64,000 nt of DNA, from positions 2,010,371 to 2,074,370 of the forward strand of contig NC_023135.1 in assembly GCF_000511355.1 (NCBI RefSeq), given 5' to 3'. Numbering within the stretch: position 1 is the stretch's first letter; the number at the start of each line of letters is the position of its first letter. This stretch comes from Leisingera methylohalidivorans DSM 14336 (GTDB lineage: Bacteria > Pseudomonadota > Alphaproteobacteria > Rhodobacterales > Rhodobacteraceae). The notes beneath the pieces were generated by a model. That model had not been told where the DNA came from. It did not search any database and saw only the letters and a program-made list of their open reading frames with translations. Of the stretch, positions 43,899-53,561 are shown piece after piece. A program made the translations under genes and the position numbers.

Positions 43899-46062
43899 CT
43901 TGCGCCGCGCACTGCTTCTTTCTGCTGTGCTGCCCTGGCTGGCGCTGTCCGCCCCTGCCCCGCAGGCGCAGACCGCGGCGCCGCCTGATCCGGCGCAGCC
44001 CGCGATGCTGGTTGCAGATCAGGTCTTCATCACCCCCAGCCGCATTCTGGTGGCCGAAGGCAACGTCGAAGCGTTTCAGGGCAACACCCGGCTGCGCGCG
44101 CAAAAGATCACTTTTGACCAGACCGCCGGCACCCTGCAGATCGAAGGCCCGATCCGTATCGACCAGGAAGGCGACATCACCATCCTGGCCAATGCCGCCG
44201 AGCTGGACAGCGACCTGCGCAACGGCCTCTTGACCGGCGCCCGCATGGTGTTCCAGCAGCAGCTGCAGCTGGCCTCGCTTCAAATGACACGGGTCAGCGG
44301 CCGCTACACACAGCTGTACAAGACCGCCGTCACCTCCTGCCACGTCTGCGAAGACGGCAGCCCGCCGCTCTGGCAGATCCGGGCCGAGCGGGTGACCCAC
44401 GACCAGCAGGAACGCCAGCTTTATTTCGAGGGCGCCCAGCTGCGTGTTCTGGACGTCCCGGTCTTCTACTTCCCGGCCCTGCGCCTGCCGGATCCCTCGC
44501 TGGAGCGCGCCAGCGGCTTCCTGATCCCGTCGCTGCGCTCCACCTCGAACCTCGGCACCGGGGTCAAAGTGCCCTACTTCTTCACCCTCGGTCCGCACCG
44601 CGACCTGACACTGGCACCCTATATCTCCTCCAGCACCCAGACGCTGGACCTCCGCTACCGCCAGGCTTTCCGCCGCGGCCGGATCGAATTCAACGGCGCC
44701 TACACCCGCGACGACCTGTTTCCCGGCGAGGACCGCGGCTACATCTTTGGTGAAGGCCAGTTCGATCTGCCGCGCGACTTCCGGTTTACCTTCGACGTCA
44801 AGGCGGTCTCGGACGATGCCTACCTTGAGGACTACGGCCTGCCGGAACTGGACCGTCTGCGCTCCGAAGCGGTGCTGTCCCGCGCCAAACGCGACAGCCT
44901 GTTCCGCGCGTCCCTGACCCATTACAAAACCCTGCGCCTCAGCGAACAACAGGCAAACATCCCCTCCGGGATTGCTGAAGCCTTTTATCAGACCCGCCAC
45001 CATCCCGCCCTCACCGGCGGCGAGCTGCGGCTGACCCTGCAGGGCCATGGCCACCGCCGCAGTTCCAGCCTCGACGGCACTGCCATTGACAGCAACGGCC
45101 GCGATCTTGCGCGGCTCACTGCCGATATCGACTGGCGCCGCAGCTGGCGCCTGGGCTCCGGCATCCTGGCGGAATGGGAACTCGGCGCCGCAGCAGACGC
45201 CTTCCGGGCCTATGATGACAGTTTCTTCAACGAAGAGGTCACCCGCCTGACCCCGCGCACCGCGCTGACCCTGCGCCTGCCGATGCGCCGCCGCGACGCA
45301 GGCGGCGCCACCCAGTACCTGGAGCCGATCCTGCAGCTGGGCTGGCGCGACGAAGGCGGCGGCAATGTGGTTACCGAAGAAAGCCGTTTTGTCGAGTTCG
45401 ACCAGGGCAATCTCTTGTCGCTGTCACGGTTCCCCTCCACCGACGCCCGCGAGGACGGACTGACCCTGGTCTACGGTGCAAACTGGGCGCGTTATGCACC
45501 CACCGGCTGGCAGGCCTATGCCACAGCCGGCCAGGTGCTGCGCAGCGACGGCGACGACCGGTTCACCAAAAGCTCCGGTCTCAGCGGCACCTCTTCCGAC
45601 TTCCTGCTGGCAGGCCAGATCAAATTCGGCGACGGGCTGGCCCTTTCCACCCGCGGTTTGCTGAACGGCGCGCTGAATTTTTCCAAGGCTGAACTGCGCG
45701 GCGACTGGCGCACCAGCCGCTCCAGCCTCTCCGGCACCTATCTGTGGCTCGGCACCGACCCTGATGAGGACCGGGATGAGGAAAGCTCGGAACTGTGGGT
45801 GGACGGCAGCTATGACATCAGCCCCAGCTGGTCCGCCAGCGCCCGGCTGCGCTATGATATTTCCGACGCCCGTGCCACCCGCGCGGGCCTCGGTGTGGCG
45901 TACCGCAACGAATGCGTGACGGTCGACCTTTCCGTCAACCGCCGCTATACCTCAACAACAAGTGTTGAGCCGACAACGGATTTCGGCTTTACCATTTCCC
46001 TCAGCGGATTTTCCGTAAAGAGCGGCAGCAAACAGTACAGGCGGTCATGCAGCAAGACGTGA
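43882..46062 (+). CDS. lptD: LPS-assembly outer membrane protein LptD
   Basis: A 726-residue outer-membrane beta-barrel that inserts lipopolysaccharide into the outer leaflet with LptE. Signal peptide to about residue 30 (AVLPWLALSAPAPQAQ). The OstA-type N-domain at about 40-150 has VFITPSRILVAEGNVEAFQG, and the C-terminal LptD barrel follows. Cysteines in SCHVCEDG (about residue 155), ECVTVD and the C-terminal RRSC could form the disulfides needed for assembly. It overlaps both lptG and surA. Confidence 0.94.
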   Translation: MPKTGNLRRALLLSAVLPWLALSAPAPQAQTAAPPDPAQPAMLVADQVFITPSRILVAEGNVEAFQGNTRLRAQKITFDQTAGTLQIEGPIRIDQEGDITILANAAELDSDLRNGLLTGARMVFQQQLQLASLQMTRVSGRYTQLYKTAVTSCHVCEDGSPPLWQIRAERVTHDQQERQLYFEGAQLRVLDVPVFYFPALRLPDPSLERASGFLIPSLRSTSNLGTGVKVPYFFTLGPHRDLTLAPYISSSTQTLDLRYRQAFRRGRIEFNGAYTRDDLFPGEDRGYIFGEGQFDLPRDFRFTFDVKAVSDDAYLEDYGLPELDRLRSEAVLSRAKRDSLFRASLTHYKTLRLSEQQANIPSGIAEAFYQTRHHPALTGGELRLTLQGHGHRRSSSLDGTAIDSNGRDLARLTADIDWRRSWRLGSGILAEWELGAAADAFRAYDDSFFNEEVTRLTPRTALTLRLPMRRRDAGGATQYLEPILQLGWRDEGGGNVVTEESRFVEFDQGNLLSLSRFPSTDAREDGLTLVYGANWARYAPTGWQAYATAGQVLRSDGDDRFTKSSGLSGTSSDFLLAGQIKFGDGLALSTRGLLNGALNFSKAELRGDWRTSRSSLSGTYLWLGTDPDEDRDEESSELWVDGSYDISPSWSASARLRYDISDARATRAGLGVAYRNECVTVDLSVNRRYTSTTSVEPTTDFGFTISLSGFSVKSGSKQYRRSCSKT

Positions 46063-47306
46063 ATACCCGGTTCCCGGCTCCTTTCCTCTCCCGTGCTTTC
46101 AAAACCGCAGCCGCGCTGGTGCTGGCCGCGGGGCTTTCCTGGACCGGCCTGCCGGCGGAAGCACAAAACCTATTTGCCCCGGCCATCACCGTGAATGACG
46201 AAGTCATCACCCGGTACGAGCTGGAACAGCGCGCCCGCTTCCAGTCGGCGCTGCGGGTGCCCGGCGATCCTTTGGAAACCGCCCGCGAGGAGCTGATCAA
46301 CGACCGGCTCAAACTCGCCGTGCTGGAACAGGCCGGGATCGAATTGACCGATGAGGAAATCACCGCCGGCATGGAAGAACTGGCCGCACGCGCCAACCTG
46401 TCGCTGAACGAGTTCCTCACCGCGCTGCAGCAAAACGGCGTGGCGCCGCAAACCCTGCGCGATTTCACCAAGGTCGGGCTGGGCTGGCGGGAATATTCTC
46501 GCGCCCGCTTCCTGTCCCGCGCCCGCCCCACTCCGGTTGAGATTGACCGCGCCATGGGGTCGGCCGGAACCGGCAGCGTCCAGGTTCTGCTCAGCGAATT
46601 CATCGTTCCGATCAACGAACAGAACGCAGCCCAGGTCGAAGAGCTGATCGAACAGGTGGCCCGGCTCAAGGGCTACGACAGCTTCTCGGCCGCCGCCACC
46701 CAATATTCCGCAGCAGGCAGCCGCGAGAACGGCGGCCGCCTGCCCTGGATGCCGCTGACCAAGCTGCCGCCGCAGCTGCAAGAGGTTGTGCTGGCGCTGA
46801 AGCCGGGCGAGATTTCCGAACCGCTGCCATTGCAAAGCGCAGTAGCCCTGTTCCAGATGCGCGGCGTGCGCGAGGTCGAGGGCGCGGCACCGCGCTTCTC
46901 CGCGATCGAATACGCCGCCTATCACGTGCCCGGCGGGCGCACGCCCGAAGGGCTTGCCGCGGCGCAAAAGGTGATGAACAGCATCGACACCTGCGAAGAT
47001 TTCTATGGGCTGGCCCAGGGCCAGGACCCTTCTGTTCTGGATGTGCAAAGCCTGCCGCCGTCTGATATCCCCCGCGATGTCGCCCTGGAACTGGCCAAAC
47101 TGGACCCGGGCGAGACCTCTACTGCGCTGACCCGCAATAACGGCCAGACGCTGTTGGTGCTGATGCTCTGCGGCCGCACCGCCGATCTGGGCGAGGACAG
47201 CTCCCGCGAAACCGTGGCCAATGCGCTGACGGCGCAGCGGATGGCCTCGCTGGCCGGCAGCTATCTCGAACAGCTGCGCGCCGACGCCCGGATCGACATC
47301 AAATGA
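46047..47306 (+). CDS. surA: SurA-type periplasmic chaperone/peptidyl-prolyl isomerase
   Basis: A 419-residue periplasmic protein with a signal peptide to about residue 38 (ALVLAAGLSWTGLPAEAQ). The N-terminal SurA chaperone domain (ITVNDEVITRYELEQRARFQ) is followed by one recognisable parvulin domain (about 170-280) with ENGGRLPWM and LKPGEISEPLPLQSAVALFQ. It helps fold LptD and other barrels, which explains its position after lptD. It overlaps lptD by 16 bases and pdxA by four. Confidence 0.92.
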   Translation: MQQDVNTRFPAPFLSRAFKTAAALVLAAGLSWTGLPAEAQNLFAPAITVNDEVITRYELEQRARFQSALRVPGDPLETAREELINDRLKLAVLEQAGIELTDEEITAGMEELAARANLSLNEFLTALQQNGVAPQTLRDFTKVGLGWREYSRARFLSRARPTPVEIDRAMGSAGTGSVQVLLSEFIVPINEQNAAQVEELIEQVARLKGYDSFSAAATQYSAAGSRENGGRLPWMPLTKLPPQLQEVVLALKPGEISEPLPLQSAVALFQMRGVREVEGAAPRFSAIEYAAYHVPGGRTPEGLAAAQKVMNSIDTCEDFYGLAQGQDPSVLDVQSLPPSDIPRDVALELAKLDPGETSTALTRNNGQTLLVLMLCGRTADLGEDSSRETVANALTAQRMASLAGSYLEQLRADARIDIK

Positions 47307-48274
47307 GCCAGCCCGGGCCGATTGCTCTCAGCTGCGGCGAACCCGCAGGCATCGGCCCGGAAATCGCCGTCAAGGCCTGGGAGGCCCTGCGCAGCTCTTG
47401 CCCGTTCTTCTGGATCGGCGACCCGCGCCATCTGCCGGAAGGCACCCCGGTCAAGGAAATCACCGCCCCATCTGCGGCGGCTACGGCCTGCGCAGACAGT
47501 TTCCCGGTGCTGCCCATTGCATTCGCCGGCAGCGCGGCCAGGGGCACTGCGGACCCGGCCAATGCCGCCGGTGTCATCCGGTCCATCGAAACCGCCGTCC
47601 AGCTGGTCCAGACCGGCGAAGCCGCCGCCGTCTGCACTGCCCCGATCCACAAAAAGGCGCTGATCGACGGTGCCGGCTTTTCCTATCCCGGCCATACCGA
47701 ATTCCTGGCCGCACTCGCGGGCCGCAGCCGGGTGGTGATGATGCTGGCCAGTGACCGGCTGCGGGTGGTGCCTGCCACCATCCACATTGCTCTGTCCGAA
47801 GTCCCCAAGGTTCTGACCCCGGCGCTGCTGCAAGAGACCATCGAAATCACCGCAGCGGGCCTCAGGGGTCAGTTCGGCATCGCCGCGCCCCGCATCGCCG
47901 TCGCCGGGCTCAACCCGCATGCCGGCGAGGGCGGCGCCATGGGCCATGAGGAACTGGATTGGATCAACGCCCTGATCCGGCAGATGCAGTCGGAGGGCCT
48001 GGATGTCACCGGCCCGCACCCGGCGGACACACTGTTCCACGCAGCCGCCCGGGTCCGCTACGACGCCGTGGTCTGCATGTATCACGACCAGGCGCTGATC
48101 CCGATCAAGACCCTGGATTTCGATCGCGGCGTCAATGTAACCCTGGGCCTGCCCTTTATCCGCACCTCGCCCGACCACGGCACCGCTTTTGATATCGCAG
48201 GCACCGGTCAGGCCAATCCCACCAGCCTGATCGAGGCCCTGAAGCTGGCGCAGCGGATGGCTGCCAGCCCTTGA
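47303..48274 (+). CDS. pdxA: 4-hydroxythreonine-4-phosphate dehydrogenase
   Basis: A 323-residue NAD-dependent enzyme of vitamin B6 synthesis that makes the amino-ketone used by PdxJ. Motifs: SCGEPAGIGPEIAVKAWEAL, metal-binding His in YPGHTEFLA, GLNPHAGEGGAMGHEE, MYHDQALIPIKTLDF and RTSPDHGTAFDIAG. Length is normal. It overlaps surA (ATGA) and is followed by rsmA and pdxJ. Confidence 0.96.
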   Translation: MSQPGPIALSCGEPAGIGPEIAVKAWEALRSSCPFFWIGDPRHLPEGTPVKEITAPSAAATACADSFPVLPIAFAGSAARGTADPANAAGVIRSIETAVQLVQTGEAAAVCTAPIHKKALIDGAGFSYPGHTEFLAALAGRSRVVMMLASDRLRVVPATIHIALSEVPKVLTPALLQETIEITAAGLRGQFGIAAPRIAVAGLNPHAGEGGAMGHEELDWINALIRQMQSEGLDVTGPHPADTLFHAAARVRYDAVVCMYHDQALIPIKTLDFDRGVNVTLGLPFIRTSPDHGTAFDIAGTGQANPTSLIEALKLAQRMAASP

Positions 48275-48358
48275 TTCTTCTTCAGGCGGCAAATATCCCC
48301 GCCGGAGGCATGAAAAATCCGGCGCACTGCCTGCGCCCTGTCCCAAGGTCCAGATGAT

Positions 48359-49201
48359 ATGAGCGCTATCGACTCCCTTCCCCCTCTGCGTGAAGTGATC
48401 GCAACGCATCAATTGTCGGCGCGCAAATCACTGGGCCAGAACTTCCTGCTGGATCTGAACCTCACCGCCAAGATCGCGCGGCAGGCCGGCGACCTATCAG
48501 ACTGCGACGTGCTGGAAATCGGCCCCGGCCCCGGCGGCCTCACCCGCGGGCTGCTTGCCGAAGGCGCCCGCCGGGTGCTGGCGGTGGAGAAAGACAGCCG
48601 CTGCCTGCCCGCGCTGCAGGAGATCGCTGACGCCTATCCGGGCCGGTTCGAGGTGATCAACGGCGACGCGCTGGAGATCGACCCGCTCGAACACCTGACG
48701 CCGCCGATCCGCATCGCCGCCAACCTGCCCTATAACGTCGGCACCGAATTGCTGGTGCGCTGGCTCACCCCAAAAGACTGGCCGCCGTTCTGGCAAAGCC
48801 TCACCCTGATGTTCCAGCGCGAAGTGGCTGAGCGCATCGTGGCGCAGCCCGGCTCCAAGGCCTATGGCCGGCTGGCGCTGCTGGCGCAATGGCGGGCAGA
48901 CGCGCGGATCGTGCTGTCGCTGCCGCCCGGCGCCTTCACGCCGCCGCCCAAGGTCTCCAGCGCCGTGGTGCATCTGGATGCCCTGCCCGAGCCGCGCTTC
49001 CCGGCAGATGCCGCGATCCTGTCGCGGGTCGTGGCCGCCGCCTTCAACCAGCGCCGCAAGATGCTGCGCGCTTCGCTCAAAGGCGTCTCACCGGCGATCG
49101 AGGATCACCTCAACGCTGCTGGCATCCCGCCCACCGAACGCGCCGAACAGGTAAGCCTGGAAGCCTTCTGCGCGCTTGCCCGCGAGCTGGCCACGGCCTG
49201 A
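48359..49201 (+). CDS. rsmA: 16S rRNA (adenine(1518)/(1519)-N6)-dimethyltransferase
   Basis: A 280-residue methyltransferase that dimethylates two adenosines near the 3' end of 16S rRNA in late 30S assembly. Motifs: [18 protein letters not shown]-binding [16 protein letters not shown], and catalytic [14 protein letters not shown]. It lies 84 bp after pdxA; the pdxA-rsmA pairing is common in proteobacteria. The gap holds the AAATATCCCCG variant of the 3' motif. Confidence 0.97.
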   Translation: MSAIDSLPPLREVIATHQLSARKSLGQNFLLDLNLTAKIARQAGDLSDCDVLEIGPGPGGLTRGLLAEGARRVLAVEKDSRCLPALQEIADAYPGRFEVINGDALEIDPLEHLTPPIRIAANLPYNVGTELLVRWLTPKDWPPFWQSLTLMFQREVAERIVAQPGSKAYGRLALLAQWRADARIVLSLPPGAFTPPPKVSSAVVHLDALPEPRFPADAAILSRVVAAAFNQRRKMLRASLKGVSPAIEDHLNAAGIPPTERAEQVSLEAFCALARELATA

Positions 49202-49236
49202 GCTGTTCCCTTTCATAACCGGAGCCTTACATTCCG

Positions 49237-50004
49237 ATGACCCAAACCGATACGTCGCATCCGACCCTTCTGTCCGTTAACGTCAACGCCGTTGCCTATC
49301 TGCGCAACCGGCGCGAGGTGCCCTGGCCCGATCTGATCGACATCGCCCGCGCCATACTGAAGGCCGGAGCCCACGGCATCACCGTGCACCCCCGCCCGGA
49401 CGAGCGGCACATCCGCTTTTCCGACCTCCCGGCCCTGTCCCGCCTGATCACCGAAGAATTCCCGCAGGCCGAGTTCAACATCGAAGGCTATCCGACCCGC
49501 CATTTCATCGATCTGGTTCTGGAAAACAAACCGCATCAGGTGACGCTGGTGCCCGACACGCCGGAACAATCCACCTCTGACCATGGCTGGGATTTTGCAG
49601 CCGACGGAGAGATGCTTCTGCCCATCGCCCAGGAGTTCAAGGCCGCCGGCATCCGCGTCTCCTATTTCGCGGACGCCGATCCGGCAGACCCGGCGCTGGC
49701 GCAGCAGGCCGGGGCTGACCGGATTGAATTCTACACCGGCCCATATGCCAATGAAACCGCGCCAGAGGCAGTCTCCCGAGAGCTGGCAAAGCTGAAAGCC
49801 ACGGCAGATGCGGCCCGCCGCCTGGGCGCCCTGCGGCTGAACGCGGGCCACGACCTGACCGTGGACAACCTGGCAGCCCTGCGCCGGGCCATCCCCGATC
49901 TGGCGGAGGTTTCGATCGGCCACGCCTTGACCGCAGATGCGCTGATGCTGGGCTTTCCCGAAGCGGTCCGGCGCTATCTGCGGGTGCTGGGGCACAACGC
50001 CTGA
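49237..50004 (+). CDS. pdxJ: Pyridoxine 5'-phosphate synthase
   Basis: A 255-residue barrel enzyme that condenses DXP with the PdxA product. Conserved parts are AGAHGITVHPRPDERHIR (His and phosphate site), FNIEGYPT (Glu region), VTLVPDTPEQSTSDHGWD and LNAGHDLTVDNL (second His). The N-terminal signature NIDHVATLR of the main PdxJ group reads NVNAVAYLRN here, so this belongs to a divergent subgroup. It is the last gene of the lptF-pdxJ series and has its own terminator. Confidence 0.93.
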   Translation: MTQTDTSHPTLLSVNVNAVAYLRNRREVPWPDLIDIARAILKAGAHGITVHPRPDERHIRFSDLPALSRLITEEFPQAEFNIEGYPTRHFIDLVLENKPHQVTLVPDTPEQSTSDHGWDFAADGEMLLPIAQEFKAAGIRVSYFADADPADPALAQQAGADRIEFYTGPYANETAPEAVSRELAKLKATADAARRLGALRLNAGHDLTVDNLAALRRAIPDLAEVSIGHALTADALMLGFPEAVRRYLRVLGHNA

Positions 50005-50058
50005 CACCCTCCGGACCCGCGCCTCTGCTGCCAGAGGCCAGCCGCCTGAGCAGAAACG

Positions 50059-50096
50059 GAAAAACCCCCGGGCAGTCAGCGCCGGGGGTTTTTTTG
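50059..50096. terminator. Bidirectional terminator between pdxJ and the DUF4167 gene
   Basis: An 11-bp stem AAAACCCCCGG / CCGGGGGTTTT with a 10-nt loop and a run of seven T's on the plus strand. The A-run on the other side serves the minus strand. Confidence 0.9.
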
Positions 50097-50116
50097 GTTT
50101 TCAGGCCGGGCGCTGA

Positions 50117-50806
50117 TTACTCAGCCGCCTCCGCTGGGCCGTCCTCAGCCTTTGGCTTGGGCTTGGGCTTGGCACGCGTGCGGGCGGGTTTCTTTGGCGC
50201 AGGCGCCTCGCCGCCTTCGCTTGCCGGGGCCGCGTCGTCAGCCGTGGCCGCGGGCTTGCGCGTGCGCGGCTTGCGGGCGGGGGCCTTTTTTGCGGGTGCT
50301 TCCGCCGGGGCGTCTGCAGGCGCTGCGGACCGGCTTTCCGGCGTTTCGACAAGACCGCTCTCCTGGCCGTTGCCATTGTCGCCGCGCGGGTCGATCACCT
50401 CGGGCTGCGGCGCCGCTGCCGGATCGGCTGCGGGCGGTGCCGAGGCGGCAGCCGCAGCTTCCCGCTCCTGGCGCTCCAGCCGCTCGGCCCGTTCGCGGTC
50501 GCGGTCGGCCTGGCGTTCGCGGTTCTGCCGCTCCTGCTCTTCGCGGCGCGCGTCGATCTCGCGCTGCGCTTCATTGAGCAGCCGCAGGTAATGCTCTGCG
50601 TGCTGCTGGAAATTCTCTGCCGCAACCCGGTCATTGCTCAGCTGGGCGTCCCGCGCCAGCTGGTTGTACTTGTCAATGATCTGCTGCGGGGTTCCGCGCA
50701 CCTTGCCTTCGGGACCGGAGCTGTCGAAAACCCGGTTGACAACATTGACGCCATTGGGGCGGTTCCGGTTTGACTTGGAACGTGAACGTGATTTTGACGA
50801 TCTCAT
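50117..50806 (-). CDS. DUF4167 domain protein
   Basis: A 229-residue protein. Only the first 90 residues are ordered: a basic Ser/Arg start, then NVVNRVFDSSGPEGKVRGTP and QQIIDKYNQLARDAQLSNDR, the conserved DUF4167 core. The rest is a highly charged coiled-coil-like helix (about 85-120) and an Ala/Pro/Lys-rich tail. The basic tail suggests nucleic-acid or ribosome association, but no function is established. It lies downstream of prfA and prmC on the same strand, a conserved alphaproteobacterial neighbourhood. Confidence 0.85.
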   Translation of the reverse strand: MRSSKSRSRSKSNRNRPNGVNVVNRVFDSSGPEGKVRGTPQQIIDKYNQLARDAQLSNDRVAAENFQQHAEHYLRLLNEAQREIDARREEQERQNRERQADRDRERAERLERQEREAAAAASAPPAADPAAAPQPEVIDPRGDNGNGQESGLVETPESRSAAPADAPAEAPAKKAPARKPRTRKPAATADDAAPASEGGEAPAPKKPARTRAKPKPKPKAEDGPAEAAE

Positions 50807-51018
50807 ATGCCTAGCGTAAGCCTTGAGTTAATGCGCCGTAGACCCTGTTCTACGCGTCTTAGCGCCGGATCATTAGCTTTTTTGGGCTTGATGCCGCGGG
50901 AAGGCTTGGAAAGCGTTCTCCTGAAGCGGCTCCTCTTGAGTAACCATGTTACAAAGCTACAGACAAGAGGCACAATAGAGTTTTCTTGGTATTTCTTCGG
51001 AAATCACGGATTTCCGCG

Positions 51019-51873
51019 TTAAAAACCGCGATTTGAGGCGGAATGCGCCCGCACCACCCGGTCCCGCCCGTCCAGATCCGGCAGCACGGCGATACCGCTC
51101 AGCCCTGCCATTTCCAGCAGCGCGCCGACCGCCTGCCCCTGCGTCGGGCCGATTTCCAACAGCACCCGCCCGCCCGGCGCCAGATGCGCCGCAGCCTGCG
51201 CCGCTATCTTCCGGTAAGCCCCCAGCCCGTCGCCGCCATCGGTCAGCGCGATGCCCGGTTCATGCCCGCGCACCTCCGCGGACAGCCCGTCCATCTCATC
51301 CAGCGCTATATAGGGCGGGTTGGATACGATCAGGTCGAACATCCCCTCAACCGCCTCGAACCAGTCTGACTGCTGAATATCGGCGCGTGCCTCAACCCGG
51401 TGCAGCACCGCATTGGCGCTGGCCTGAAGGCAGGCGGCCTCGCTGATATCGACCCCCAGACCGGTGGCCTCCTGCCGCTCCGCCAGCAGCGTCACCAGGA
51501 TACAGCCGGAACCGGCGCCAAGGTCCAGAACCCGGCTGTAGGGCTCCGCCAGCGCCGCCTCGATCAGGATCTCGGTCTCGGGGCGCGGGTCCAGCACATC
51601 ACGCGACACTTTGAAGCGGCGGCCATAGAACTCCCGCTCGCCGATCAGATGCGACACCGGCACCCGGACAGCGCGCAGGGCGATCAGCTGCTCATAGCGT
51701 TCAGCCACTTCCGGCGCCAGCTCCTCAGGCGCGATCAGTGTCACCCGGCTGGCTTCGATCCGCGCCGCATGGGCCAGCAGCACCCGCGCGTCGCGCGCCG
51801 GGTCCTGCACGCCGGCCGCACGCAGCCGGGCCGTTGCTGCCGCCATTGCCTGCGCTGCGGTCTCTGTCATCAT
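51019..51873 (-). CDS. prmC: Peptide chain release factor N5-glutamine methyltransferase
   Basis: Methylates the Gln of the GGQ motif in release factors RF1 and RF2 (284 residues). N-terminal helical domain, then SAM-binding VLDLGAGSGCILVTLL and catalytic VSNPPYIALDEMDGL. Starts are a GTG and two ATGs in a row; the ATG at 51873 overlaps the prfA stop (TGATG) and is preferred. Its position next to its substrate gene prfA is typical. Confidence 0.96.
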   Translation of the reverse strand: MMTETAAQAMAAATARLRAAGVQDPARDARVLLAHAARIEASRVTLIAPEELAPEVAERYEQLIALRAVRVPVSHLIGEREFYGRRFKVSRDVLDPRPETEILIEAALAEPYSRVLDLGAGSGCILVTLLAERQEATGLGVDISEAACLQASANAVLHRVEARADIQQSDWFEAVEGMFDLIVSNPPYIALDEMDGLSAEVRGHEPGIALTDGGDGLGAYRKIAAQAAAHLAPGGRVLLEIGPTQGQAVGALLEMAGLSGIAVLPDLDGRDRVVRAHSASNRGF

Positions 51874-52928
51874 CACTGCCCCATCTCGGCCAGAAGCCGC
51901 GCCTGATTGTCCGCTGTCAGCGCGTCGATGATCTCATCCAGATCGCCGCCCATCACCTGGTCCAGCTTGTACAGCGTCAGGTTGATGCGGTGATCGGTCA
52001 TCCGCCCTTGCGGAAAATTATAGGTGCGGATGCGTTCCGACCGGTCGCCCGAACCCACCTGGCTTGCCCGGTCCGCAGACCGCGCGCTGTCGATCCGCTG
52101 CCGTTCCAGGTCATACAGCCGGGTTTTCAGAACCTGCATGGCAATCTCGCGGTTGCGGTGCTGGGATTTCTCTGACGACGTTACGATCAGACCGGTCGGC
52201 AAATGGGTGATACGGACAGCCGAGTCGGTTGTGTTCACATGCTGCCCCCCCGCCCCCGAGGCCCGCATGGTGTCGATCCTGATGTCGTTTGCATCGATAT
52301 GAATGTCCACATCCTCAGCCTCCGGCAGCACCGCCACGGTGGCAGCCGAGGTGTGAATGCGGCCGGCGCTTTCGGTTGTTGGAACCCGCTGGACCCGGTG
52401 CACGCCGGATTCATACTTCAGCCGGGCAAAGACATTCTCGCCCTTGATATGCGCCACCACTTCCTTGATGCCGCCCAGCTCGGTTGCCTGTTCCTCGATG
52501 ATCTCGACTTTCCAGCCCTGCCCCTCGGCATAACGCTGGTACATCCGCAGCAGATCGCCGGCAAACAGCGCCGCCTCATCACCGCCGGTGCCAGGCCGGA
52601 TTTCCAGCATCGCCGGACGGCCATCTGCGGCATCTTTCGGCAGCAAGGCCAGCTGCAGGGCCTGCCCGGCTTCGGGGATCGCCGCCTTCAGCGCCGGGAT
52701 CTCCTCCTCTGCCAGGTCCTTCATGTCCGGATCGCCCAGCATCAGCTCGGCCTCCTCCAGATCACTCAGCAGTCTGCGGTAGGTGCTGATCTGCTCCGCT
52801 ACCGGACGCAGGTCGGAATACTCCTTGGCCAGCGCTGCAATATCGCCGCCCCCGGCGCCATCCGCCATTGCGGCTTCAAGATATTGAAACCGCTGCAGGA
52901 TCTGTTCCAGCCGCTCTTCGGGGACCAT
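51873..52928 (-). CDS. prfA: Peptide chain release factor 1
   Basis: A 351-residue factor that ends translation at UAA and UAG. The GGQ motif in [16 protein letters not shown] and the preceding [16 protein letters not shown] region are intact. The PVT-type stop-codon reading segment lies in the usual middle domain ([11 protein letters not shown]). It is followed without a gap by prmC. Confidence 0.97.
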   Translation of the reverse strand: MVPEERLEQILQRFQYLEAAMADGAGGGDIAALAKEYSDLRPVAEQISTYRRLLSDLEEAELMLGDPDMKDLAEEEIPALKAAIPEAGQALQLALLPKDAADGRPAMLEIRPGTGGDEAALFAGDLLRMYQRYAEGQGWKVEIIEEQATELGGIKEVVAHIKGENVFARLKYESGVHRVQRVPTTESAGRIHTSAATVAVLPEAEDVDIHIDANDIRIDTMRASGAGGQHVNTTDSAVRITHLPTGLIVTSSEKSQHRNREIAMQVLKTRLYDLERQRIDSARSADRASQVGSGDRSERIRTYNFPQGRMTDHRINLTLYKLDQVMGGDLDEIIDALTADNQARLLAEMGQ

Positions 52929-52988
52929 GGGCGCGCCTATTCTTGTTCATGTTTTGGCCAATTCTCCCCCATGTGATATGCTAGAGCC

Positions 52989-53288
52989 ATGCCACATGCC
53001 AGAGTCCTTATTGCCACAATCCTTCTCACCCTGCCTGCCGCGGGCCTGGCGGATGTGACCGGACCGGGCGGCAAAACCATAGATTGCTACTGCACCGACA
53101 AATCCGGCTCCCGCGTCGAGCTGGGCGAGCTGCGCTGCCTGCAGGTGGACGGCCGCATGTTCATGGCGCAATGCCAAATGTCCTTGAACGTGCCGATGTG
53201 GCGCGAAGTGCAAAGCAGCTGCCTGTCGGCGTCGCTGGCGCCGCTGCCTGGCGCGTCCGCGTCTCCGGCAGAACTGCCGCACCTCTGA
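52989..53288 (+). CDS. Small secreted cysteine-containing protein
   Basis: A 99-residue protein with a signal peptide (VLIATILLTLPAAGLA) and a mature part containing five cysteines (CYC, LRC, AQC, SSC). It is predicted to be periplasmic with disulfides. I do not recognise the family. It diverges from prfA and has no clear partner. Confidence 0.65.
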   Translation: MPHARVLIATILLTLPAAGLADVTGPGGKTIDCYCTDKSGSRVELGELRCLQVDGRMFMAQCQMSLNVPMWREVQSSCLSASLAPLPGASASPAELPHL

Positions 53289-53357
53289 CCAACCCGCTCC
53301 CTGCCGTTTATCTTCTCTTTTCCCAAAAGGGCTCTGCAGGCGTTCAAGCCCCTCTCA

Positions 53358-53561
53358 CTATGAGCACTTCACCCATTTTTCCATGTCGCTATCGTAGCGA
53401 TAGGTCACCACAATGCTGCTCAGCCCGATAGGAAAGAGCACGTCGATGGTCGCCTCTTCCATGCCTGAGTAGGTCTCCGCCCACCTGGCTTTTGCCGCAT
53501 CAACGCTCTTGCAGTGTATCCTACGCCCGTTTCCCAGATCGAGCACCGCAATACAATCCAA
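53358..53561 (-). CDS. Small hypothetical protein with TTG start
   Basis: A 67-residue soluble protein (begins MDCIAVLDLGNGRRIHC, ends YRYDSDMEKWVKCS) with balanced composition and no signal peptide. The start codon is TTG, but a strong GGAGGG ribosome site lies nine bases upstream, which supports translation. It has no recognised domain and converges on the secreted protein gene. Confidence 0.5.
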   Translation of the reverse strand: MDCIAVLDLGNGRRIHCKSVDAAKARWAETYSGMEEATIDVLFPIGLSSIVVTYRYDSDMEKWVKCS

